A stretch of 35,260 nt of DNA from Elusimicrobia bacterium RIFCSPLOWO2_02_FULL_39_32 (GTDB lineage: Bacteria > Elusimicrobiota > Elusimicrobia > 2-02-FULL-39-32). Below are positions 23,101-29,499 of this stretch, one piece after another (within the stretch, counting starts at the first letter, position 1; each line of letters starts with the position of its first letter). Where the stretch lies: positions 337,495 to 372,754 of the forward strand of contig MGUU01000010.1 of NCBI GenBank assembly GCA_001800135.1. The letters run 5' to 3'. Under the pieces are notes generated by a model. The model saw only the letters and a list, made by a program, of their open reading frames with translations. It had not been told where the DNA came from and searched no databases. Position numbers and translations under genes: made by a program.

Positions 23101-25618
23101 TCTCTTCAGGAACAAAAGTTTTTCCGCCCAATGATAAAATTTTTGAAACATCCTCCATGGAGTCTCCTAAAGCGTAAGTCAGGGTTACAGAAGATTGGTC
23201 TTCACTTACTTTTATCTGGAGTAAGACTGTTCCTTTACTTAAAATATTTGCCAAAGTCATTTGAGAACTAAGAATATTCTCTTTAGTTTCCTTATCAAGA
23301 AGCCCTTCAATTTTTGGGCTTTGATTATCCACAATTAATTCAAAATTTATTTCTTTACTCCTGCCATCTCTTTTTAAGACCGCTTTAGCTGGATGAGGGC
23401 CTATGGCTAGAGGATGTTCACTAAAGATTCTTTTATTAATTTGCCGTTCTGCTTGATTAAAATAATCGCTCATCCAATTTTTTTCAGAGATGCTTAAAGT
23501 CAAAAAAGAATTTTCTTTAGCCTCAGCTTTAAAATCAATAAAAGAAAGTTTTTTTCCATTTTGTTCTATTTCAAAGGATTGGGTATAAAGAGGATTTTTT
23601 ATTTTGAGCTCAAAATCAAGAATATCCACTTTTAATTCTATCGGCAGAATGTTTTCATTGCCATCTATATCAAACGCATGCAAGTTAAGGGAATGAATCC
23701 CATTGGGTAAAAGAGAGCTGTTTTTTTCTGGGATCCCTAAAGACCACGGGGCAAGCGATGCATTAAGAAAAACTGTTCCGGAAGCGATTACGATCCCTTC
23801 TTTTTCTAAAGAGAGCCAAACAAAACTGTTGTTTCTTGAAGATGTCTCTTTTACAGTTCCTCGCAAAGGGCTTAATTCTCCAAAATCATTTATTTCCACT
23901 TTTCCCCCTTCACCCCGTTCTATTGTTATTAATGGAGAATTTAGATCTTTTTTTATCCATTCAAATTCTATTGGATCACCTATAAAATTGTTGCCAAATT
24001 CATCCTGAGCTCTAAATTTAAAAAATAGTTTTGTAGCTGTTTTAAAATTCCTGATTTCTCTGACTTTTTTAAAATCCAGTAAAATTCTTTGGGAATCATC
24101 GCTAAAGTGTTCCCATCTTTCTTCAGGAGGAAGAGCGTAGGGTATCCAAGGCAAGGCTGGCGGTGGGTTTTCAATTACATCTCTGGAGAGTAGATGAAAA
24201 GGTCCTTGCTGGGAAGTGGAAACAGACAGATCAAACCGGCTGTTTAGTTTCCTTTTTTCAAAAATAAATTCTATTTCAGAAGATTCTTTTTGTTTAATTT
24301 CTTTTACTTTTATTTCCGGAGGTTCACCGCTGATTTGAAAAGAGAATATTTTATCTATGCTATTTTCAGCAAAGTTTGTAATTAATATCTTAAAAAAATA
24401 AAGACCAGATCTAAAACCAGAATCTAACTTTTTTTGAGAGCCCACATTTTTAAATTCATTCTCTGGTATCACCCACTCCTGCCAAACCCCTTTTTGCCAG
24501 CTTGTCTGGGGAGGAGCCAAGCTAAAAAACTGGTATTCTCCGGAACTATCCATGGTTGTAAAGCCATTCTTGTTGGGTCGGAAAAGATTAAGATGGATTG
24601 ACATGGGTTTAATTTTTAAAAAAAGATCATCGCTTTTCCAAAGGATTTTTAAAAATCCGTTTTCTTTTTTAACTAAAGCGGTTTGGTTTTCAGAGAGAGG
24701 TGTCTCTTTCCCATTCCAATCAATCTTTACACCTTCTAAACTAGGCACAGATCTCCAAACGCCTAAATCATCAGAAACTTTTTGGAGTTCCTCCGCAAGC
24801 GATGTTATTTTTAGAATGACATTCATTGAAAGAGAAGAGCTAAGCTGAGAAAAGGGATTGACCCAAACCTGAACACCCCCCACACTGCTAAAAACTTCTT
24901 TAAAACTCTCTAGATTTTTTCCTAAGAGCCAAACCTCTCTTTGTCCATTGTGGCAACGGATGCGCCAACTCCCATTTTCTTGATATTTTTCTATGCCTTT
25001 ATCCCACATCTCTTGGGTTAGATGATCGCTGTGAACCCAACCTGGGACTCCTTTGACTTGATAAAATTCCAATTTCCTAAATTGAAAGTCTCTTGCATAG
25101 TAATTTTCCTTTTCCATGCCTAGAGAATCTATTGTTTTAGGAGAGCCCTCAAAATTTAATTTACCTTTATAAATTCCATTGCCAAGGGAATCCAATCGCA
25201 CAGCTAAATCCGTTCCTCTATAAATATCGTCATAGATTGCGAGGATATAACTTGGAGAAAAATTAGAACAGGTTTTAATGGACATTTCATACTCTTTTGG
25301 CGGAGCTACAAAAACAGATAAAATTTTTTCTAAAAGAGTGGAGCTGATTTTTGTATTTTCATTTTCTATCCAAAACGCTTCTATAGCGCAGGGATCTGTT
25401 TCTATAAAATCTCTAAATTGAGGAACACGCGCATAAAGGAATCTATTCAGATTTAGAGTAAGGATAAGAGTTAAGATAAAATATTTTTTGAAGATGTTCC
25501 AAAGATTGTATTTAGAAGGGCTCACTGGGCTTGGCGCTTGCATTCCGCCAAGCCCAGTGGATGCTGAGCCCGCAGGGGCGAGCGACCCCTCGAAATATAA
25601 TCTTTGGACGGTTTTCAT
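20132..25618 (-). CDS. Giant exported protein with Ig-like repeats and FlgD-type C-terminus
   Basis: The 1828-residue protein has a membrane/signal segment at residues ~43-63 (FILTLILTLNLNRFLYA). A unique N-terminal domain runs to ~430 and contains an SH3-like/GWVHSDHL stretch. Long beta-rich Ig-like domains follow. Three ~90-residue units are clearly related, near residues 578, 1039 and 1243; each begins DFGE or DLGQ, then GTV or GRI, and ends LxNGxxxLxxxAxDxDGN. The C-terminal ~85 residues (RFTPNHDGINDSISF, then ALWDGTNENGTDCETGLY) are a gliding-motility/FlgD-type Ig domain found on exported surface proteins. It is probably a surface adhesin or stalk. Residues 5-40 are encoded by a palindromic insertion element, so the signal peptide sits unusually far in. 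M26 is an alternative start, inside the element. Confidence 0.82.
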   Translation of the reverse strand: MKTVQRLYFEGSLAPAGSASTGLGGMQAPSPVSPSKYNLWNIFKKYFILTLILTLNLNRFLYARVPQFRDFIETDPCAIEAFWIENENTKISSTLLEKILSVFVAPPKEYEMSIKTCSNFSPSYILAIYDDIYRGTDLAVRLDSLGNGIYKGKLNFEGSPKTIDSLGMEKENYYARDFQFRKLEFYQVKGVPGWVHSDHLTQEMWDKGIEKYQENGSWRIRCHNGQREVWLLGKNLESFKEVFSSVGGVQVWVNPFSQLSSSLSMNVILKITSLAEELQKVSDDLGVWRSVPSLEGVKIDWNGKETPLSENQTALVKKENGFLKILWKSDDLFLKIKPMSIHLNLFRPNKNGFTTMDSSGEYQFFSLAPPQTSWQKGVWQEWVIPENEFKNVGSQKKLDSGFRSGLYFFKILITNFAENSIDKIFSFQISGEPPEIKVKEIKQKESSEIEFIFEKRKLNSRFDLSVSTSQQGPFHLLSRDVIENPPPALPWIPYALPPEERWEHFSDDSQRILLDFKKVREIRNFKTATKLFFKFRAQDEFGNNFIGDPIEFEWIKKDLNSPLITIERGEGGKVEINDFGELSPLRGTVKETSSRNNSFVWLSLEKEGIVIASGTVFLNASLAPWSLGIPEKNSSLLPNGIHSLNLHAFDIDGNENILPIELKVDILDFELKIKNPLYTQSFEIEQNGKKLSFIDFKAEAKENSFLTLSISEKNWMSDYFNQAERQINKRIFSEHPLAIGPHPAKAVLKRDGRSKEINFELIVDNQSPKIEGLLDKETKENILSSQMTLANILSKGTVLLQIKVSEDQSSVTLTYALGDSMEDVSKILSLGGKTFVPEETLIHCPPNQTVILGILATDDAGNSSSMAFFPLHYDTQAPSLQITSIEQKDPSFKSFDRNHFWIYFQENNKEMILPRYDLSVSLNQDGHWHLVTRSIVEEEPEPSDWVWNELLNQEEWFNIKKIGEKIIPFSVSLQKIKQALKIEQFQKNETHGKFYMRVRAKDFAGNLFQGEAFPFAFLLDHSAPKIELETENFSIIDFGEKGSFISGRIHDEPFENSPIAVQLWKEDLMIAEEFVSMKINREFLFMLPEEKSHTLPNGSHLLKIKAIDIDGNKDEKLIYLNVNKKPFKIDLPEKLQVKALEGFEGQGQALDMELPVIPNSKLNLRVNGKEIFKDYFLGLNNTLKTVVNLPFKLSVGEHPAMIQFIKNGKSVSKLFTLVLDQGDFFNDPPELSLSGLPGTIRIYDLGQYGGLSGTVRDKPFSTDNFTQITLEKDGISIATTVIRIDSDLLYRWELNLPESAGTLLKNGEQNLTLVAKDSDGNVTKEQFKATLEISPLNIEIEEPYFIQSNLLFDQRKKSSFPLKAVLKENSEFSLEVDGKFLVKGIFTGQRKKFEEILESDFILEEGAHTANLTLSRGKEKINKQFKVFVDNTPPKLLELSEQNSEIKLKEEIENKLKIRNLKFSLKLDEPNFKEGRVSMDKDYSKMLKNLSLGFKFKDRFEFSLSTTTPHYLGIELEDLAGNSSRAVFLLSSHFDSDPILNNSSLTPPTLKINAKLKDSVFLEGTAEPNPALTIVLIEKKGNLLGKSPVYFQNGENKSQWSKKLESLEPKDYEIFAYAEDESGKKSPLTGPVRFTIYRTEGAKPKLNDFTNGRGVYTKSRKPTLSGNSGMPKTQMQIFETGNYIGTTFSDLEGNFSFTPEENLKNGWKNFVIVVFNSDGERIESEPLQIYLSASDAPEENLKSTLHAKKELDLRFTPNHDGINDSISFEPTDVPISILQFRKGKIVKTITEKEQALWDGTNENGTDCETGLYLARTNQGRKLVISLYR
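25499..25607. mobile_element. Palindromic insertion element captured in frame in the giant gene
   Basis: Imperfect terminal inverted repeats lie at 25499-25520 and 25586-25607 (22 nt, 3 mismatches, outer end CCAAAGATT). Inside is a perfect 14-bp dyad (25523-25536 with 25546-25559, CACTGGGCTTGGCG) plus a smaller AGGGG/CCCCT hairpin. It is more GC-rich than the surrounding gene. It supplies 36 codons (residues 5-40). Without it the protein would begin MKTV followed by NIFKKYFILTL, a normal signal peptide. There is no transposase and no obvious target duplication. Confidence 0.75.
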
Positions 25619-25696
25619 AGATATTTATTCAACTTTATTTTAATAATAAAGTTTAGATTAAGAAGGATCGTTACTCAATCCCTAGATTTGGTTTAT

Positions 25697-26281
25697 TTAG
25701 GCAGGAATTTTTCTTGAATTTTTTCTTTGCTCTTGGAGGATTTTAGCTTCCCATTTAGCTGCTCTCACTGAAGAACAATAACGCACAGCCAGCTCTCTCA
25801 TGTAATTGGGCCAGGATTCTGGTTTCTGGTAACCCCATCTGCAAAATTCCCAGACCCAATTTAAAAATTTTTCTTTTGTCCATTTGATTTTAAAAATTTC
25901 ATGTTTTTTTCTCTGTTTTTTTCTTAAATCACTGATCATCCCAGCTTCCCATTTTGCTTTGCGTACGGAGCCGCAATATTTCTTAGCTAGAGCTCTTAAA
26001 TTTTTTGGCCAATCTTTTTCATTTTTATATTCTTTTAAACAAACTTGTCGCACGCGAGCTTTAAATTTTTCGTAGTTCCAATGACGATCATTTAAAATTT
26101 TTGCTTTCCATTTTGCTCGTCTTAGAGATCCACAATATTTTTTACACGCTTTATATAGCGCTGGTGGAAAATGGGATGCATCCACATACCTATTTTTACA
26201 AAGTTTATGCACTGCTTTGAGCACTTTTTCCTCATTCCAAGTCGCGGGACGGCCCAATGAGTTTTTTTGTTTAATCAACAT
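25697..26281 (-). CDS. Triple-repeat putative DNA-binding protein (homing-endonuclease-associated repeat-like)
   Basis: The 194-residue, very basic protein is built of three ~49-residue repeats at residues 15-63, 68-116 and 134-182. Each has W-x-x-EK at the start, a central Cys, and the end LAKKYCGSVRKAKWEAGMI or a close variant. The pattern (helix, helix, aromatic-(F/C)GS-x-R-x-A-x-x-A-(G/K)-(I/L)) resembles the HNH_repeat / homing-endonuclease-associated repeat, thought to be a small helical DNA-binding unit. No HNH or other nuclease motif is present, so it could be a regulator or nucleoid protein. There is no signal peptide. A TGT-TATAAT box ends 6 nt before the ATG, predicting a leaderless mRNA. 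Confidence 0.65.
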   Translation of the reverse strand: MLIKQKNSLGRPATWNEEKVLKAVHKLCKNRYVDASHFPPALYKACKKYCGSLRRAKWKAKILNDRHWNYEKFKARVRQVCLKEYKNEKDWPKNLRALAKKYCGSVRKAKWEAGMISDLRKKQRKKHEIFKIKWTKEKFLNWVWEFCRWGYQKPESWPNYMRELAVRYCSSVRAAKWEAKILQEQRKNSRKIPA

Positions 26282-26287
26282 GCAAGA

Positions 26288-26293
26288 ATTATA
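26288..26293 (-). promoter_or_regulatory. Extended -10 box of the triple-repeat gene
   Basis: TATAAT on the minus strand is preceded by TGT and followed by 6 nt, then the ATG at 26281. A start 7 nt downstream would fall on the A of the ATG. No good -35 is seen. Confidence 0.55.
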
Positions 26294-26348
26294 ACATAGT
26301 CTCTTAATTTAAATGGTTCATTAGTGTTTTTTTGTTGGAACCTGCAAC

Positions 26349-27122
26349 TTATTGTCTTGTAATCGCTGTAAATCCTAGAGCGCTGATGGTAATGACAATG
26401 AGATAGATTAAGTTAATCTGTTTTTCTGTGAGCTCTCCAAATAAAGAGCCTGCGCTGGGCGGAAAATAGATGATTGAGCCTTGAGGCACTAAAGGGTTTT
26501 CCTTTCCTTTTACAATATCTTCATAACGCAGGGTTTTTAGCGTTCTTTCAGCTCCATCAAAATAACTTACTTTAAAATTGCTTCCTTGAGCCCTGTCCAT
26601 GGCTTCTGCAATCAGCGCGCTTAAAGGCAGGTCTGCGGGATAATTTCCAGGTTTTTGAACTTTTCCTAATACCTGCACTGTGTTCATGGGACTCATCACA
26701 ACTCCAATTTGAAAAACCTGGCCGGTGAGCTGATTTATTTCTCTGATAGCCTGGCTTAATTTTCTACCAGCTATGGGAACCGGACCTAATCCAGGGATAG
26801 AAACAATGTTTTCAGATCTAACTTTTACAAAAACAGGGTTTCCAACTATTTGGTTTGAATTCCTGTCAACTAAGGCGAACTTTAAGATCATGCCAAGGCT
26901 AATAATAGGATCAAATTCAATAGTAGGATAAAGAATAGGGAGATTGAGATCAGGAACAGGGCTGTTTTGATTTCCATGGTTACTATCAATTGGAGTTTCA
27001 GCTTGAACCATTTGTTGACCTAAGGAAAGGGATATTAATATTACAGTTAAAGCAAGACTTATTAGTTTTTTGAAAATTTTTATAAAGGGGTTCATCATAA
27101 AATGTTCATTAGTCCTAAACAT
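26349..27122 (-). CDS. SLBB-domain polysaccharide export protein (Wza-like)
   Basis: The 257-residue protein has a signal peptide within residues 9-41 (ends QQMVQA). A Poly_export-like region follows (FVKVRSENIVSIPGLGPVPIAGRKLSQAIREI), then an SLBB domain (VQVLGKVQKPGNYPADLPLSALIAEA) and VPQGSIIYFPPSAG. The last ~22 residues (LIYLIVITISALGFTAI) form a hydrophobic helix. Wza-type proteins form the outer-membrane exit channel for surface polysaccharide. The extra C-terminal helix recalls the amphipathic pore helix of Wza, though it is more hydrophobic. A start at M9 or M10 is possible. It probably works with the O-antigen ligases of this window. Confidence 0.8.
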   Translation of the reverse strand: MFRTNEHFMMNPFIKIFKKLISLALTVILISLSLGQQMVQAETPIDSNHGNQNSPVPDLNLPILYPTIEFDPIISLGMILKFALVDRNSNQIVGNPVFVKVRSENIVSIPGLGPVPIAGRKLSQAIREINQLTGQVFQIGVVMSPMNTVQVLGKVQKPGNYPADLPLSALIAEAMDRAQGSNFKVSYFDGAERTLKTLRYEDIVKGKENPLVPQGSIIYFPPSAGSLFGELTEKQINLIYLIVITISALGFTAITRQ

Positions 27123-27134
27123 TCACTGCCTTGC

Positions 27135-27162
27135 AGTATATTTTCATATGTAAATCATTCAA
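27135..27162 (-). promoter_or_regulatory. Promoter of SLBB gene
   Basis: On the minus strand, TTGAAT (27157-27162), a 16-nt spacer and TATACT (27135-27140). The expected start is ~6 nt before the ATG at 27122. Confidence 0.5.
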
Positions 27163-27163
27163 G

Positions 27164-28099
27164 TTAGAACACAAAGGTCATGCCTGCAAGGGAAGAACCT
27201 TCGGAACTAGTTTCATTCAAAGGAAATTCATAACTGAGCGTTAATTTATAAGCGGATGTCTCTTTTTTTGAGTTTAAAATATTTCCTTTTTTTAATCGAT
27301 TCAGATATAAAGTGATTCCACTGGAAAGATTGTTTTCCCCTGCTCCAAAATTTAGTTCAGCCTTATCTAAAATTTTGATTTGTAAAGCTCCTTGAGATGT
27401 AAAATCCTTATTTCTATGACTTACTTCTAACATGGGGTTTAAAGTAAGGTGAAATTCTTCTATTTCCAGAATGTTCTTTACCCCCAGCCCCACTCTTATT
27501 TCTAAAGGGATTTTTTCTTTGGAGGAGCTACCAAAATTTGCAGGGAGAATATTTTGCATGGAAGCTCCTAGGTAGGTTTTTTGGATTCTCAAATTTAATC
27601 CAAGATCCCCTGAAAATTTATTGATTGTGATTGGATTTAAGGCAGGATCAGTTGAGTTGAGCGGGTCTCCTCGCCTTAAAGAGAGCAGCTTAAAATTAGA
27701 GCCAACAGTTAAATCCCATCTATTTTCTTTTTCTCCAAATTTTTTGCCAATATTCAATAGACCTGTAATTTCTCTGTAATAGAGATTGGTGTCGGTAAAG
27801 AGAATCCCGATCCCATAGCCAATATCAAGAATTTGTCTGGTTAAAATACAGCTCCCAAGTTTTGCCTGGAGATTTTCAAAATCAGGATGTGGACTGGAAT
27901 AACCCATGGAAAGCTGTGTCCCTTCTAAACGCATGACTTGAGAGGGGTTATAAAGAATGGCCCAAGGGTCGTCCCCTAAAGCAGAATAGGCATTGTTTAA
28001 AGAACTAGCTTCTGCAGCTAGTTCTTCAATTTCAAATGCAGCTTCAAGAGAAGCTTTGGTTAGAGAAAATAGTAGAAGGAAAAGAAAAGTTATCTTCAT
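27164..28099 (-). CDS. PorV/PorQ-family outer-membrane barrel protein (third copy)
   Basis: The 311-residue protein has a signal peptide at 1-20 (LFLLLFSLTKASLEA). The family entry motif is degenerate but clear (NNAYSALGDDPWAILYNPSQV). Amphipathic strands run to a terminal strand ending GMTFVF, with the C-terminal aromatic typical of outer-membrane barrels. It lies 41 nt upstream of the SLBB gene, which seems to have its own promoter. By family it may take part in protein or glycan export; the specific partner is unknown. The 191 nt upstream (28100-28290) show no clear promoter or gene. Confidence 0.8.
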   Translation of the reverse strand: MKITFLFLLLFSLTKASLEAAFEIEELAAEASSLNNAYSALGDDPWAILYNPSQVMRLEGTQLSMGYSSPHPDFENLQAKLGSCILTRQILDIGYGIGILFTDTNLYYREITGLLNIGKKFGEKENRWDLTVGSNFKLLSLRRGDPLNSTDPALNPITINKFSGDLGLNLRIQKTYLGASMQNILPANFGSSSKEKIPLEIRVGLGVKNILEIEEFHLTLNPMLEVSHRNKDFTSQGALQIKILDKAELNFGAGENNLSSGITLYLNRLKKGNILNSKKETSAYKLTLSYEFPLNETSSEGSSLAGMTFVF

Positions 28100-28290
28100 T
28101 TCTAGAGGCCTGTTTCAGTAAAGGTTGTTGCTCTCCTATTCCAATCGCTCAAAAGAAACAAATGAATCAAGTTTTGAGTAAAAATAAACCGCTTGCATTG
28201 CTTCTTTGGAGTTTGGTAACAGTTCCAGTAATGACTTTATAACCTCTACTGGGCAGACAATCATTGTAAAGAAGCGTTAGGGAGATTCCT

Positions 28291-28728
28291 TTAGCTGTTG
28301 ACAGCTTCTTCAAAGAGTTCATCTGTTTTTTGAGGTTCATTTTCTAGACTAAGGTCATTTGTGCTTTCAGAATCCGGCTGGATTAGTTTAGAGAGAAATT
28401 GGATTTTACGAACATCCACCTCAATTGAGGTGCGCCTTTTGCCTTCTTTATCTTCCCAGGAGCGCGATTTTAAGCGTCCCTCCACATAAACCGGGCTTCC
28501 TTTTTTTAAACGTTCCCCGCAGAGCTGGGCTGTTTCTTGCCAAACAACCGCTGGAATAAAAGAAGTTTGCTCTTTCCATTCCTGATTAGAATCCTTATAA
28601 TACTTGTTTACAGCTATGGATATTTTGCAGACCGCATGGCCTTTAGCTGTAAATTTAAGTTCAGGGTCGTGAGTGATACGGCCGGTTAATTTTACGTCGT
28701 TGATCTGACAGAGACGGAGTGTTGTCAT
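28291..28728 (-). CDS. ssb: Single-stranded DNA-binding protein
   Basis: The 145-residue protein has an OB fold from residue ~9: INDVKLTGRITHDPELKFT, then FIPAVVWQETAQLCGERLKKGSPVYVEGRL and the RRTSIEVDVRKIQFL strand. It binds ssDNA during replication, recombination and repair. The acidic C-tail is present but ends DELFEEAVNS, not the usual DDDIPF-like tip that recruits partner proteins. AAGGAG lies 9 nt before the ATG. It has its own promoter, divergent from hinT. Confidence 0.95.
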   Translation of the reverse strand: MTTLRLCQINDVKLTGRITHDPELKFTAKGHAVCKISIAVNKYYKDSNQEWKEQTSFIPAVVWQETAQLCGERLKKGSPVYVEGRLKSRSWEDKEGKRRTSIEVDVRKIQFLSKLIQPDSESTNDLSLENEPQKTDELFEEAVNS

Positions 28729-28772
28729 TTTGTTTTTCTCCTTTTATGGCACTTTTGTTTGTTACAGAAATG

Positions 28773-28801
28773 ATTTTACAGGCGATTGATTTCATCTACA
28801 A
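28773..28801 (-). promoter_or_regulatory. Promoter of ssb
   Basis: On the minus strand, TTGTAG (28796-28801), a 17-nt spacer and extended -10 TG-TAAAAT (28773-28778). The expected 5' UTR of ~38 nt includes the Shine-Dalgarno. Confidence 0.5.
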
Positions 28802-28862
28802 TAGGGGAATTAGGTCAATCTAGGCAGGAAAATTTTTTAAAAAATTATTTTCCTCGAAGCCC

Positions 28863-28890
28863 TTGAAAAGGTAAGGAAAATTGCTATAAT
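28863..28890 (+). promoter_or_regulatory. Promoter of hinT
   Basis: TTGAAA (28863-28868), a 16-nt spacer and extended -10 TGC-TATAAT (28885-28890). The expected start is near 28897, ~5 nt before the ATG. Confidence 0.62.
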
Positions 28891-28901
28891 TATAAAAATA
28901 T

Positions 28902-29246
28902 ATGGAGGGGTGCATTTTTTGCAAAATTGTCCGCAAAGAGATCCCCGCAAGAATCGCAGCTGAGAACTCTTTAGTTCTTGCTTTTTACGACGTTAACCCT
29001 CAAGCTCCAGTTCATATTCTAGTGATTCCTAAAGAACATATCTCCTCTGTGCTAGAAATTAAAGAAAATCATCAAGAAGTTTTAAGTCAGATGATTCTCT
29101 TGGCTAAAAGGATTGCAAAGCAGGAAGGAGTGGATCAATCAGGGTTCCGGCTGGTTTTTAATTGCGGAGCTGATGCTGGCCAGGCAGTGGATCATTTGCA
29201 TCTGCACCTTTTGGGAAAAAGAAGGTTAGGCTGGCCCCCGGGTTAG
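28902..29246 (+). CDS. hinT: HIT-family nucleotide hydrolase (HinT-like)
   Basis: The 114-residue protein begins MEGCIFCKIVRKEIPA, has VHILVIPKEHI in the middle, and ends with the histidine triad HLHLHLL (His98, 100, 102) and C-terminal GWPPG, as in HinT. Such proteins hydrolyse purine nucleoside phosphoramidates and acyl- or lysyl-adenylates. There is no Shine-Dalgarno; the -10 box predicts an mRNA starting ~5 nt before the ATG. The rpsU-dnaG-rpoD cluster follows 55 nt later. Confidence 0.93.
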   Translation: MEGCIFCKIVRKEIPARIAAENSLVLAFYDVNPQAPVHILVIPKEHISSVLEIKENHQEVLSQMILLAKRIAKQEGVDQSGFRLVFNCGADAGQAVDHLHLHLLGKRRLGWPPG

Positions 29247-29301
29247 AGCTAAACGGTTACATAAATTTAGAAATTGTATTGGGAGGTGATGTTAACAAAT
29301 C

Positions 29302-29496
29302 ATGGTTGGAATTAAGATTAGAGAAAATGAATCCATTGAAGAAGCCTTAAAACGGTTTAAACGGGAATGTGATCGTCATGGACTAATGCTTGAAATGAAA
29401 CGAAGAGAGCATTATGAATCTCCCAGTGTAAAGCGTAAAAGAAAGGCTCAGGAAGCAAGAAGAAAATTTAAAAAGAAATATCCTCGTTTTCGTTAA
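29302..29496 (+). CDS. rpsU: Small ribosomal subunit protein bS21
   Basis: The 64-residue protein matches bS21: IKIRENESIEEALKRFKREC at the start and a basic tail VKRKRKAQEARRKFKKKYP. It sits near the anti-Shine-Dalgarno end of 16S rRNA. A near-perfect Shine-Dalgarno (GGGAGGTGAT) precedes the ATG by ~11 nt, stronger than at most genes here. It is the first gene of the rpsU-dnaG-rpoD macromolecular-synthesis cluster; dnaG starts 3 nt after its stop. Confidence 0.97.
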   Translation: MVGIKIRENESIEEALKRFKRECDRHGLMLEMKRREHYESPSVKRKRKAQEARRKFKKKYPRFR

Positions 29497-29499
29497 AAA

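Noticed and set aside
20898-24848. Several 60-130 codon plus-strand ORFs
   Set aside because: All lie antisense to the 1828-residue gene and show no motifs of their own.
28036-28242. 68-codon plus-strand ORF ending in a hydrophobic stretch (LALLLWSLVTVPVMTL)
   Set aside because: Half is antisense to the third PorV-like gene, with no Shine-Dalgarno or promoter; I cannot support it.
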